DNA of 50,765 bases, from positions 1 to 50,765 of the forward strand of contig PABH01000016.1 of NCBI GenBank assembly GCA_002702705.1. Reading direction: 5' to 3'. Below the pieces are notes generated by a model. That model made no database searches and had not been told where the DNA came from. It saw only the letters and a list, made by a program, of their open reading frames with translations. Source of the DNA: Anaerolineaceae bacterium (GTDB lineage: Bacteria > Chloroflexota > Anaerolineae > Anaerolineales > Anaerolineaceae). The position numbers and the translations under genes are program-made. Positions 34,288 through 42,051 of this stretch are shown piece by piece; the first letter of the stretch is position 1, and every line of letters starts with the position of its first letter.

Positions 34288-34316
34288 TTGTCTTTTTAAT
34301 TTTTTTGAGCTATACT
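34288..34316 (+). promoter_or_regulatory. Promoter of the LysM/DhaL-like unit
   Basis: TTGTCT (34288-34293), 17 bases, TATACT (34311-34316). Start near 34323 gives a 60-base leader; GGGAGA lies seven bases before the LysM gene ATG. Confidence 0.65.
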
Positions 34317-34383
34317 CAATATATACCATGTTCGATTTAATACTAATCTATTAATATCCACAATTTATCAGGGAGAAACGACA

Positions 34384-34836
34384 ATGGAAGAGAAAAAAAA
34401 GAATATTTTCCAAAAAGCTGTTGATTCGATTAGCAGCCGCGACGAAAAAGAAGCCATGAAATCTGCTCAAGCTGAAGCTGCTAAAGCCAAAGCAAAATTG
34501 GAGGAAGTAAAAAAAGAAGCAGAAGAAGCAAAAATTGAAGCGGCCAAATTACGTAACGAAGCCCGGCGAGAAGAAATGAAAGACAAATTGGCTGAAGCTG
34601 CGGCGGCACGAGCAGCTGAAAAAGAACGTGCAGAAGCCGAAAAAGTGGTTAAACACGTATGGACCAATGAAGATACCTATGCCAGTCTGGCTTTTAAACA
34701 TTATGGTTCCATTCAAGAACCCTATTGGCGTTTGATTTACGAGCACAATAAAGATATTATCGGTGACCATCCCAACAATATCCGCACCGGCCTCGAAATT
34801 GAAATTCCTCCCCTTCCCCCAGAATTAGAAAAATAA
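34384..34836 (+). CDS. Coiled-coil protein with C-terminal LysM domain
   Basis: A 150-residue soluble protein without signal peptide or membrane helix. Residues about 15-85 are an Ala/Lys/Glu-rich coiled coil ('AKAKAKLEEVKKEAEEAKIE'), and about 90-145 form a LysM domain of the YgaU/XkdP type ('YASLAFKHYGS', 'WRLIYEHNKDIIGDHPNNI', 'GLEIEIPPLP'). LysM normally binds GlcNAc polymers, but in this cytoplasmic subtype other roles are known (potassium or phage-baseplate proteins). It is the first gene of a two-gene unit with a DhaL-like protein nine bases downstream and a strong terminator behind it. The function of the pair is not known to me. Confidence 0.82.
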   Translation: MEEKKKNIFQKAVDSISSRDEKEAMKSAQAEAAKAKAKLEEVKKEAEEAKIEAAKLRNEARREEMKDKLAEAAAARAAEKERAEAEKVVKHVWTNEDTYASLAFKHYGSIQEPYWRLIYEHNKDIIGDHPNNIRTGLEIEIPPLPPELEK

Positions 34837-34845
34837 GAGTAAAGA

Positions 34846-35511
34846 ATGAGTAACCAAAACATCGATCTGGTCGAAATTTTCCAAAGTGTAACCGCCGCCT
34901 TGAGCAACAACAAACAAGAACTTAACCAAATGGATGAATACAATCAAGATCATGGCGATCACATGGTGGATACATTCAAGACCATTACAAAAGCTTTACA
35001 ACAAAAACAAAATGAACCGCCTGCTAAGGCTCTTTCGTATGCATCCAATCAATTAAAACAAGAAACCAGCAGTGGTTCCGGAAAATTATACGCCCAGGGT
35101 TTGGAACAGGCTGCACAACAAGTACAAGGCCAAAACTTAAATCCAGAGATGGCAATGCAGTTATTAACCACTCTGATTGGTGGTGGGAACGCTACCTCCA
35201 CCGTCGCACCCACTCAGCCTCCAACCAACCAAGAGCAGGCTGGTGGATTGTTTGGTTCTTTATTGGGAAACCTAACTGGTGGAAACCAAAACCAGCAGGG
35301 TGGTTTAAGTGACGGTTTGGATATGGGAGATTTGCTCACCGCAGGAATGGCATTTATGCAATCCAAAAGACAAGGGGAAAGCAACTTAGAAGCGCTCATG
35401 GATGCTGTAACTGCCGCAAATGGGATGGGCAGCCAACCTCACCGGCAAAAATCCACCCAACTTGTTACCCAATCCTTTCTTAACGCACTACAAGGCTTTG
35501 GGAAAAAATAA
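34846..35511 (+). CDS. Degenerate DhaL/DAK2-like protein with Gln/Gly-rich insertion
   Basis: A 221-residue soluble protein. Three blocks line up with the DhaL (DAK2) ADP-binding domain of dihydroxyacetone kinases and fatty-acid kinase FakA: 'NKQELNQMDEYNQDHGDHM' (22-40; DhaL has LDAAIGDGDHG), 'TSSGSGKLYAQGLEQAA' (about 75-92; DhaL GGASGPLYG), and 'KRQGESNLEALMDAV' (DhaL VGDKTMLDAL). Metal-binding Asp30, Asp35 and Asp38 are near the expected places but the register is off by one, so catalysis is doubtful. Residues about 110-165 are a Gln/Gly/Asn/Pro-rich insertion with 'GGLFGSLLGNLTGGN'. It is cotranscribed with the LysM gene. The similarity is by eye and needs a profile search. Confidence 0.6.
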   Translation: MSNQNIDLVEIFQSVTAALSNNKQELNQMDEYNQDHGDHMVDTFKTITKALQQKQNEPPAKALSYASNQLKQETSSGSGKLYAQGLEQAAQQVQGQNLNPEMAMQLLTTLIGGGNATSTVAPTQPPTNQEQAGGLFGSLLGNLTGGNQNQQGGLSDGLDMGDLLTAGMAFMQSKRQGESNLEALMDAVTAANGMGSQPHRQKSTQLVTQSFLNALQGFGKK

Positions 35512-35531
35512 GTATTAATTTATTTCCATAT

Positions 35532-35569
35532 AAAAGAACATGGCTCATATAATAAGCCATGTTCTTTTT
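35532..35569 (+). terminator. Terminator of the LysM/DhaL-like unit
   Basis: AAAAGAACATGGCT (35532-35545) and AGCCATGTTCTTTT (35555-35568) form a 14-bp stem with a 9-base loop, ending in TTTTT: a strong intrinsic terminator 20 bases after the stop codon. Confidence 0.9.
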
Positions 35570-35896
35570 GTATCCCATAGAACCACCCACCCACTGATTC
35601 AAATTAAGTTTTTTTTGAAATACTTTACGCTTCAAAACTCTTAATTACCCAATATGGTTAGCTGAACGAAAAATGGATCAGTATTTTTAAAATAACAATA
35701 TCGTTTTGCTCAAAAAAATTCTATCGGTTTTTGTAATACAATTGAATTTTGAATCAAATGTCATTTATTCTATTCGCTGCTCCTTAAAACCAATTAAAAA
35801 ATGTTTTCTCTGATAAAATTACATCGTCTTTATTTAGCGTTTTTATAAAACAGCCTGTCCGGCTGATTACATGACTATTTCAAAGGGTAAAATTTT
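35570..35896 (+). promoter_or_regulatory. Gene-free gap with possible promoter
   Basis: A/T-rich and without a gene. TTGAAT (35742-35747), 18 bases, TATTCT (35766-35771) could drive the downstream gene with a leader of about 120 bases. A five-base stem CAGCC/GGCTG surrounds 35853-35867. Nothing else stands out. Confidence 0.35.
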
Positions 35897-36829
35897 ATGT
35901 TTAAAAGCCAAGAAATCACCTACCGTGACGTTTTAAAAAGTGTCCAACTATCGAATAATTTTGTTGATGTTATTATCGCCAAAGAATTTGGTCCGCGGAT
36001 TGTTCACTTTGGTCTGCGTGGCCAACCCAATATGTTTTCTTTAAATGAAGAGCAGCTGCATACCTTCCGGGAGAGTAAACAATATCAGATTGTTGGTGGT
36101 CACCGACTTTGGACAGCTCCTGAGGATTTAAAAAGCACCTATCTGCCAGATAATTTTCCGGTAACAATCGAACCGATTGCCAATGGAGCCATTGTCAGCC
36201 AGCCAGCAGGTGAAATAACCCCCTTTTATAAGGCAATGCAAATCGAACTTTCTGAAAAATACCCCTTGGTAACCATGACACACACTATCCGCAACGATGG
36301 AATGTGGTCGATCAAAATGGCCCCTTGGGCGCTTTCTGTCATGGCCCCAGGTGGTCTAGGCATCATGCCCCTTCCACCACGGGGTAGTCACAGTGAAAAT
36401 TTACTACCGAATGGTGGTTTGGTTTTTTGGCCCTATACCAATTTTGCAGACCCTCGCTGGCGCTGGGGTTTTGAAAATATCTGCGTACAACAAGAACCTT
36501 CTATGGAAATCCCACTTAAATTCGGGATGGCTGCAAACATCGATTGGATCGGATATGCAAACCACAATGCACTGTTTGTAAAAAAAACCTCTTTTAAGGA
36601 AGGTGCTGAGTATCCAGACCGTGGAACGCCGTATCAAATTTTCTTAAATCACCGAATTCTAGAAGTTGAAAGTATGGGACCTCTTACCGTTCTGGAACCA
36701 GGGCAAACAGTAATCCATACAGAGACCTGGGCCTTATTGGAAAATGTGGAATTTCCTATCAATGATACGGTGATAAAAGAAGATTTACAGCCGCGGATTG
36801 AGCAAGTTTTTAACCAAAGTGCTGCTTAA
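35897..36829 (+). CDS. Galactose-mutarotase-fold protein (DUF4380-like)
   Basis: A 310-residue cytoplasmic protein, all beta by appearance. 'EFGPRIVHFGLRG' near the start, 'GGHRLWTAPE' at about 73-82 and 'MPLPPRGSHSENLLPNG' at about 157-173 recall the DUF4380 / galactose-mutarotase-like superfamily, whose members bind sugars with a conserved 'GGHRxWxAPE'-type block. Catalytic His of true mutarotases is not obvious, so it may be an isomerase or lectin-like protein. It is monocistronic, downstream of a 327-base gap, and its stop codon abuts the stop of proA on the other strand with no base between. Family assignment from memory of the motif, not a search. Confidence 0.6.
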   Translation: MFKSQEITYRDVLKSVQLSNNFVDVIIAKEFGPRIVHFGLRGQPNMFSLNEEQLHTFRESKQYQIVGGHRLWTAPEDLKSTYLPDNFPVTIEPIANGAIVSQPAGEITPFYKAMQIELSEKYPLVTMTHTIRNDGMWSIKMAPWALSVMAPGGLGIMPLPPRGSHSENLLPNGGLVFWPYTNFADPRWRWGFENICVQQEPSMEIPLKFGMAANIDWIGYANHNALFVKKTSFKEGAEYPDRGTPYQIFLNHRILEVESMGPLTVLEPGQTVIHTETWALLENVEFPINDTVIKEDLQPRIEQVFNQSAA

Positions 36830-38098
36830 CTATTCCCGAACCGTATAATCTCCTTCTAATATCCACTTATACGATGTTAATGCCTCTAACCCAACCGGAC
36901 CACGGGCATGTAATTTTTGTGTAGAAACTGCAACTTCTCCACCTAAGCCAAGCTGTGCTCCATCAGTAAAACGGGTACTGGCGTTTACATATACGGCTGC
37001 GGAATCCACTGAGCGCACGAACTTGTTTATATTTTCCTTTGTTTCAGAAAGAATTCCGTCTGAATGAAATGTACTATGCTGCCAGATATGATGGATTGCT
37101 TCATCCACATCTTCCACCACTTTAATCCCTAAAATTAGAGCCAGCCACTCCTGGTCATAATCTCCTTCGACCGCTGCCACCAAACCCAATTCAGGCTGAA
37201 TTCCTAATACAGCAGCTGAGTATTCATCCAATTTCATTTCCACAGGATATCTCTTAAGCCGTTCATAAAGCATTGGCAAAATCGTATTAGCCACATTCTG
37301 ATGTACTAGCAGCGTATCTAGCGCATTACAAACCGAAGGCCGCTGTACCTTGGCATTTTCTACGACATCTACTACCCGCACCAAATCGGCACTGGCATCC
37401 ACAAATAAATGACAGATTCCAATTCCGCCTGTCATAACCGGCATGGTAGCTTCCTGTTTGCAAAATTCTTGTAAACGGTTCCCACCGCGCGGAATTAACA
37501 AATCAACATAGTTGTCCATCTTGACCAATTTATTCACATACCGCCGGTCAGGATCATCAATAAATTGCACTGCAGTGGTCGGGAGTTCAAACTTAACTAA
37601 AACTTGATGGATAACTTCTACGAGAGTTAGATTCGTTAACCGCGTTTCTTTACCACCACGTAATAAAACCGCATTTCCTGATTTTAATGCAAGTGCAGTT
37701 ATATCCACAGTAACATTTGGACGAGCCTCATAAATTACAGCTAAAACACCTAATGGAACTCGCTGCCGTTTTGCTCGAATACCATTTGATAATGTTTTTT
37801 CTTCTAATACTTTTCCCACAGGATCAGGTAATTCAATTAATTGGCGAATATCTGCCATCATACCCTGGAGACGCTTTTCAGTTAATAATAAGCGATCGAT
37901 TAATGCCTCTGAAAACATTTTTTCTCTCGCCTTCAGCACATCAGCTGAGTTAGCTTCTAATATCTTTTCCCGTTCAGACCATAGAGAGAGGGCTAACGTC
38001 TCTAAAAATTGATCTTTTTTTTCATTAGAAAACAATAATAACTGGCGAGCTGCCAAACGAGCATCTTTTCCAATCTCGGTTAAGTCTTTTTCCATCAT
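36830..38098 (-). CDS. proA: Gamma-glutamyl phosphate reductase
   Basis: Second enzyme of proline synthesis: reduces gamma-glutamyl phosphate to glutamate-5-semialdehyde with NADPH. The 422 residues match the family length. An aldehyde-dehydrogenase fold with catalytic Cys257 ('QRPSVCNALDTLLVH'), 'VPLGVLAVIYEARPNVT' (115-130), 'GNAVLLRGGKE' and 'VNASTRFTDGAQLGLGGEV' near the end is unmistakable. It lies 8 bases downstream of proB in one operon, with AGGAGG four bases before the first of two adjacent ATGs. Ends exactly against the stop of the converging gene, with no room for a terminator. Confidence 0.97.
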   Translation of the reverse strand: MMEKDLTEIGKDARLAARQLLLFSNEKKDQFLETLALSLWSEREKILEANSADVLKAREKMFSEALIDRLLLTEKRLQGMMADIRQLIELPDPVGKVLEEKTLSNGIRAKRQRVPLGVLAVIYEARPNVTVDITALALKSGNAVLLRGGKETRLTNLTLVEVIHQVLVKFELPTTAVQFIDDPDRRYVNKLVKMDNYVDLLIPRGGNRLQEFCKQEATMPVMTGGIGICHLFVDASADLVRVVDVVENAKVQRPSVCNALDTLLVHQNVANTILPMLYERLKRYPVEMKLDEYSAAVLGIQPELGLVAAVEGDYDQEWLALILGIKVVEDVDEAIHHIWQHSTFHSDGILSETKENINKFVRSVDSAAVYVNASTRFTDGAQLGLGGEVAVSTQKLHARGPVGLEALTSYKWILEGDYTVRE

Positions 38099-38106
38099 TT
38101 GTCCTC

Positions 38107-39216
38107 CTAAACCAATAATAAATTATTGTGATGGACAACCTCCATCCCATAACTGAAACCTAACACGCTTTCAATTTCCGTTGATTGAAGTCCTTCTATT
38201 TTTTTTAGATCATTCAACGCATAATTAACAATTCCCAAACCCACTCGCTCTTCTGCTAAATTGCGAATTACAACTGTATCACCGCGTTCAAATTGACCAG
38301 TGACTGTGCGAATTCCGACGGGTAACAAGCTGCCTCCCTGCCGCAAAGCGGATTCAGCACCAGCGTCAATTAAAATGGTACCAGTGCTATTTTGCATTTC
38401 AGCCAGCATATATCGTTTTCGGCTTTCCAGACTACTGCACAAAGCCGGAAAATAGGTGCCTGGTTTTTCACCTGTTACAATCCTAAGCAAATTCTCTGGC
38501 TTTCGACCATTCGTGATGATCACATTTGTACCAGAGCGGCGAGCCAAATCTGCAGCTTGGAGTTTGGTTGCCATGCCACCAGTCCCTAAACCGGAAACGC
38601 TCCCGCCGGCAGCAAGCCATAAATCTTGTGGAATTTCCGTTGAATCCACCACCTCAATGTGTTGCGCGTTTTTATCTTTCCTAGGATCAGAAGTATACAA
38701 ACCATCCTGATCAGTAAACAATACCAATAAATCAGCATCAACCACATTCGCCACCAAAGCGGAAAGATTATCGTTATCCCCGAGTCGAATTTCCTCTGTA
38801 CTGATGGTATCGTTTTCATTAATCACTGGAATAACATGGTATTGGATTAATGCCAATAAGGTATTTCGTGCGTTCAAGTATCGCCGTCGCAGGGTTAAAT
38901 CTTCTCGAGTCACCAGTACTTGCCCTACTTTTTGGTTGTAATGTCCAAATAATTGGTTATACAGTTCCATTAAACGCGATTGGCCCACTGCAGCCAGCAT
39001 TTGTTTGGCAGGCATATGTTTAGGCACATCCGGGTAGCCGAGCATGGAACGTCCTACAGCCATAGCTCCCGAACTAACAAGGATCATTTCATGCCCTTGT
39101 TTTTGTAATACAGCAATGATCCGAACCATCTCTAAAACGTGTTCGATGGATAAATCGATATTTCCCTGGGTTAATGTGGAGGTACCCAGTTTTACAACAA
39201 TTCTATATTTCTTCAT
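38107..39216 (-). CDS. proB: Glutamate 5-kinase with PUA domain
   Basis: First enzyme of proline synthesis: phosphorylates glutamate at the gamma-carboxylate with ATP, the step normally feedback-inhibited by proline. The 369-residue protein has an amino-acid-kinase domain (about 1-260; 'VVKLGTSTLT' at the start, 'VSSGAMAVGRSMLGY', 'NENDTISTEE', 'GTGGMATKLQAADLA') and a C-terminal PUA domain (about 275-355, 'GTILIDAGAESALRQGGSLL'). ATG 39216 has AAGGA upstream. It is the first gene of a proBA operon and is divergent from a TPR protein gene across 129 bases. Confidence 0.97.
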   Translation of the reverse strand: MKKYRIVVKLGTSTLTQGNIDLSIEHVLEMVRIIAVLQKQGHEMILVSSGAMAVGRSMLGYPDVPKHMPAKQMLAAVGQSRLMELYNQLFGHYNQKVGQVLVTREDLTLRRRYLNARNTLLALIQYHVIPVINENDTISTEEIRLGDNDNLSALVANVVDADLLVLFTDQDGLYTSDPRKDKNAQHIEVVDSTEIPQDLWLAAGGSVSGLGTGGMATKLQAADLARRSGTNVIITNGRKPENLLRIVTGEKPGTYFPALCSSLESRKRYMLAEMQNSTGTILIDAGAESALRQGGSLLPVGIRTVTGQFERGDTVVIRNLAEERVGLGIVNYALNDLKKIEGLQSTEIESVLGFSYGMEVVHHNNLLLV

Positions 39217-39276
39217 GATGTATTCCTTCGGCGAAAGGTTGATTTCTAATCATACTCATTTTTTCATAAATTGCAA

Positions 39277-39306
39277 TTGATTGGTTAAAAAAATTTACTG
39301 TATAAT
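39277..39306 (+). promoter_or_regulatory. Promoter of the TPR/zinc-ribbon gene
   Basis: TTGATT (39277-39282), 18 bases, perfect TATAAT (39301-39306), 40 bases before the ATG. Confidence 0.6.
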
Positions 39307-39345
39307 TAACTCACTAAAATATTCTTAAACTAATGGAAAATAAAA

Positions 39346-40101
39346 ATGGATCGAAACGAACAAAATAACCGGATTAAAGAAGCGATACATATTGCCAAAC
39401 AGGGTGATCTTCCACGCGCGAGAGAGATGATCACCGAAATTGTGGACCATGACCCAGAAAATGACCAGGCTTTGTTGGCCTATGCTTTTATCGCACCGAA
39501 CAAATTGGAAGCCGAACAGGTTCTGGAAGAAGTTTTAAGGATCAATCCAAATAATATTACTGCATTAAAACAACTAGCCAAACTTCGAAACGATCCAAGT
39601 TTTACACCCCCAACAGAAACAACCACAGTTTCACCTTTTACGGAAATGCCTAGTCAAACACCTGCATTTGAACCTGGCACCTATTTAGATGAACAAACTA
39701 CTCCTAAAGAACCAATTTTAGAAGAAACAGAAACTAGCAAAGTTGGTATTTTTCAGGAAACTGCTCCAGAGAGTTTACCCTGTATTCAATGTGGAAAACC
39801 AACTACAAGTAATAGTAATTATTGTGAAGATTGTAAACGTGAGATAAACCAAAAACGCCAGGCCATTGAAAGCCCGCTGGGAGGAATGACTGCTATGGAA
39901 CTTGAAAAAAAAGTAGACCAATTAATCGCCATTCAGGAAGAACAACAGCAAGAACTTAGAAAGATTAGCCGCGCAGCCCAGTTATATTTTTGGCTGACGA
40001 TCATCGGGTTTGTCCTTTCATTAGGATATGTCTGCATCATGGTCTTTGGTTTAACATCCTTAATTGGCGGCAGCAGTGGATTTAACTTTCCAACACAGTA
40101 G
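39346..40101 (+). CDS. TPR / zinc-ribbon / C-terminal membrane-anchor protein
   Basis: A 251-residue protein of unknown role. Residues about 5-80 are helical repeats of TPR type ('EAIHIAKQGDLPRAREMITE', 'ALKQLAKL'); about 85-140 is a Thr/Pro/Glu-rich linker; a four-cysteine zinc ribbon follows (Cys146, Cys149, Cys160, Cys163, 'CIQCGKP..YCEDC'); then a short coiled coil (about 180-210) and one transmembrane helix (213-238) near the C-terminus. The bulk should face the cytoplasm. It is monocistronic with a good promoter and strong terminator. This design suggests a membrane-tethered adaptor, which is inference. Confidence 0.8.
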   Translation: MDRNEQNNRIKEAIHIAKQGDLPRAREMITEIVDHDPENDQALLAYAFIAPNKLEAEQVLEEVLRINPNNITALKQLAKLRNDPSFTPPTETTTVSPFTEMPSQTPAFEPGTYLDEQTTPKEPILEETETSKVGIFQETAPESLPCIQCGKPTTSNSNYCEDCKREINQKRQAIESPLGGMTAMELEKKVDQLIAIQEEQQQELRKISRAAQLYFWLTIIGFVLSLGYVCIMVFGLTSLIGGSSGFNFPTQ

Positions 40102-40149
40102 AGGTTGATCCACCGGAATACCTGTATGAAAAAGTGATTTCTATCATAG

Positions 40150-40187
40150 AAAAAATCCTTCCGAAGAATAGTGCGGAAGGATTTTTT
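40150..40187. terminator. Bidirectional terminator
   Basis: AAAAAATCCTTCCG (40150-40163) and CGGAAGGATTTTTT (40174-40187) form a perfect 14-bp stem with a 10-base loop. Six T residues end the stem in both directions, so it serves the TPR gene from the left and the second sugar operon from the right. A smaller CCACAG/CTGTGG tetraloop hairpin lies at 40214-40229. Confidence 0.92.
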
Positions 40188-40235
40188 GATTATCCCAAAG
40201 CAAATTTTCATCCCCACAGCAAACTGTGGTGTAGC

Positions 40236-41090
40236 TCATTTTAGACCAGAATGCAAAAAACTCTGGATAAATCGTTTTTGGAATATAAGAAACATAATAA
40301 ATAACGGTGCAATTACCATCAAGGTAGCTGCCGATAACAATGCCCACTGCGCACCAATTTCACCCAATTGGGTAAACCGCACCAAACCGGCAGTTAGAGG
40401 ACGGCTTTTATCACTGTTGGTGATAATCAACGGCCACAAAAATTCATTCCAGTGCCACGTGGCAGAGGACAAGCCAAAGGCAACCAAAGCTGGAACAGAC
40501 GGGGGTAAATAAACATTTAAAATCAACTGCCACCAGGTACAGCCGTCCATAATACCTGCATCTACCAGGTCACGCGGTACTTCCAAAAAAGCCTGCCGCA
40601 TTAAAAAAGTACCAAAAGCAGATCCAAAATAAGGGATTGCAATCGCTAATCGGGTATCAAAAATGCCCAACCAGCGAATAGTAGCAAAGTTAGGTGCCAA
40701 CAAGGCTGAGGTAGGGATCATCATTTGTAATAAAATAAAAAAGAATAACCAGCGTTTACCAAAAAACTTGTAATTGGCAAACACAAACCCAGCCAAAACA
40801 ATGGTGACCAACTGAACAGCCAGGATCATCAACACAATAATTACTGTATTAATATAATATTGACCAAATGGGGCTAAAGACCAGGCGCGAATATAATTTT
40901 CAACCGACAAACTGGAACTAAACCAAACATCACCGCGGTTGATGGCATCATTAGCTGGCCGAAAAGAAGCAATTAATGCCCATACGATTGGGATAGACCA
41001 AAATAGAGCCATACCCGCTGTGATGAATGTAATTACACCTGATCCTAATTTTTTAAGGAAACGGGTCGAATTATGATTCTTAGCATTCAT
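40236..41090 (-). CDS. Sugar ABC permease, MalG type (second system)
   Basis: A 284-residue CUT1 channel subunit with six helices; TM1 at about 17-38. The ATPase-docking loop is 'DAGIMDGCTWWQLILNVYLP', with Asp-Ala replacing the usual Glu-Ala. ATG 41090 is chosen: GAAGGG lies about six bases upstream and only one base separates it from the preceding stop; a longer in-frame version starting at 41258 would run through the upstream gene. Last gene of the gntR operon, ending before a bidirectional terminator. No ATPase is encoded. Confidence 0.92.
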   Translation of the reverse strand: MNAKNHNSTRFLKKLGSGVITFITAGMALFWSIPIVWALIASFRPANDAINRGDVWFSSSLSVENYIRAWSLAPFGQYYINTVIIVLMILAVQLVTIVLAGFVFANYKFFGKRWLFFFILLQMMIPTSALLAPNFATIRWLGIFDTRLAIAIPYFGSAFGTFLMRQAFLEVPRDLVDAGIMDGCTWWQLILNVYLPPSVPALVAFGLSSATWHWNEFLWPLIITNSDKSRPLTAGLVRFTQLGEIGAQWALLSAATLMVIAPLFIMFLIFQKRFIQSFLHSGLK

Positions 41091-41091
41091 C

Positions 41092-41985
41092 TTACCCTTC
41101 CTTTCGTTCAGACACAATAAAATTGGTAATTGTAAAAGCCAACAAGATAATAACAAAAATGACTGTAATTGCAGCAGATATGCCAATATTTTGATATTCA
41201 AAACGCTGCTGCCATAATTCAAATAACAAAACTGTACTTGAACGGCTTGGCCCCCCACCGGTTAAAACAAAGATATGATCTACCGTTCGAAACGCATCAA
41301 TAAACGCAATGGTTGTAATAAACACGGTAGTCCTACGCAACAGAGGAAATGTAATCCGCCACAATACCTGCCAACCATTTGCCCCATCCAAAGCCGCAGC
41401 TTCATATACATCAGAAGGTAAATTCTGAATACCTGCCAAATAAAAAATCATATAATAGCCGGAATTTTTCCAGATTGCGACAATGATCACAGATAACAAG
41501 GCTAAATTGGGATTACCGGTCCAGTTTTCAGAACCACTATACCCTAAAAAACCCAGTGCTGTATTAAAAAGACCATAATCGGGAGTGAAAAAAAACAACC
41601 AAATGGTGGCTGCACTGACCATGGGCAGGACCATTGGGTGAAAAAATGCCAAACGAAACAAACCGATCCCCCTAAGTTTGCGGTTAACCAATAGTGCAAA
41701 CAAAAAACCTAATAAAATACTGATCGGTACGGTACCAATGATATAAGAAAAAGTGTTTTTAATGACTTGTAAAAAATATTGATCCGTAAATAAAGTAATG
41801 TAATTACCCAAACCAATGAATGTTGGTTCCCGAAAGCGAACAATATTCATGCGCTGCAGGAAAAAACTTTGATACAGCGAAAGTAAAACTGGCCAAACCG
41901 TAAATACGGCGACAAAAATAGCAGTTGGAGCCAGCAGAATATAAACTAAGGGGTTAAACTGTTTACGAGCGGATCGAGAGCGCAA
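41092..41985 (-). CDS. Sugar ABC permease, MalF type (second system)
   Basis: A 297-residue CUT1 channel subunit with six helices, starting 'FNPLVYILLAPTAIFVAVF'. Docking loop: 'YEAAALDGANGWQVLWRITF'. The start is most likely TTG 41985, with GGAGGA seven bases before it; an in-frame GTG at 42000 would place the ribosome binding site inside the gene. It follows the binding-protein gene after a stem-loop and precedes MalG by one base. Ligand is unknown; a GntR/UTRA regulator heads the operon, which often points to an amino sugar or phosphorylated sugar. Confidence 0.92.
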   Translation of the reverse strand: MRSRSARKQFNPLVYILLAPTAIFVAVFTVWPVLLSLYQSFFLQRMNIVRFREPTFIGLGNYITLFTDQYFLQVIKNTFSYIIGTVPISILLGFLFALLVNRKLRGIGLFRLAFFHPMVLPMVSAATIWLFFFTPDYGLFNTALGFLGYSGSENWTGNPNLALLSVIIVAIWKNSGYYMIFYLAGIQNLPSDVYEAAALDGANGWQVLWRITFPLLRRTTVFITTIAFIDAFRTVDHIFVLTGGGPSRSSTVLLFELWQQRFEYQNIGISAAITVIFVIILLAFTITNFIVSERKEG

Positions 41986-42007
41986 GACAGATTCCTCCAC
42001 AAAATTT

Positions 42008-42040
42008 GAGGTAACCGGATATTTGCAACCCGGTTACCTC
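42008..42040 (-). terminator. Intercistronic stem-loop after the second sugar-binding protein
   Basis: GAGGTAACCGG (42008-42018) and CCGGTTACCTC (42030-42040) make a perfect 11-bp stem with an 11-base loop. In the direction of transcription it is followed by AAATTTTG. It lies between the binding-protein stop and the permease start, as in the other two importer operons here. Confidence 0.75.
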
Positions 42041-42051
42041 GGAAAGTTTTA

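Noticed and set aside
34384-35511. LysM/DhaL-like pair as part of a prophage tail or baseplate module.
   Set aside because: LysM proteins do occur in tail modules, but no sheath, tube, tape-measure or baseplate gene is nearby and both flanks are ordinary metabolic genes.
41092-41258. An extended N-terminus for the second MalG permease starting at 41258.
   Set aside because: It would lie wholly within the preceding gene; the ATG at 41090 has a ribosome binding site and leaves a one-base gap.
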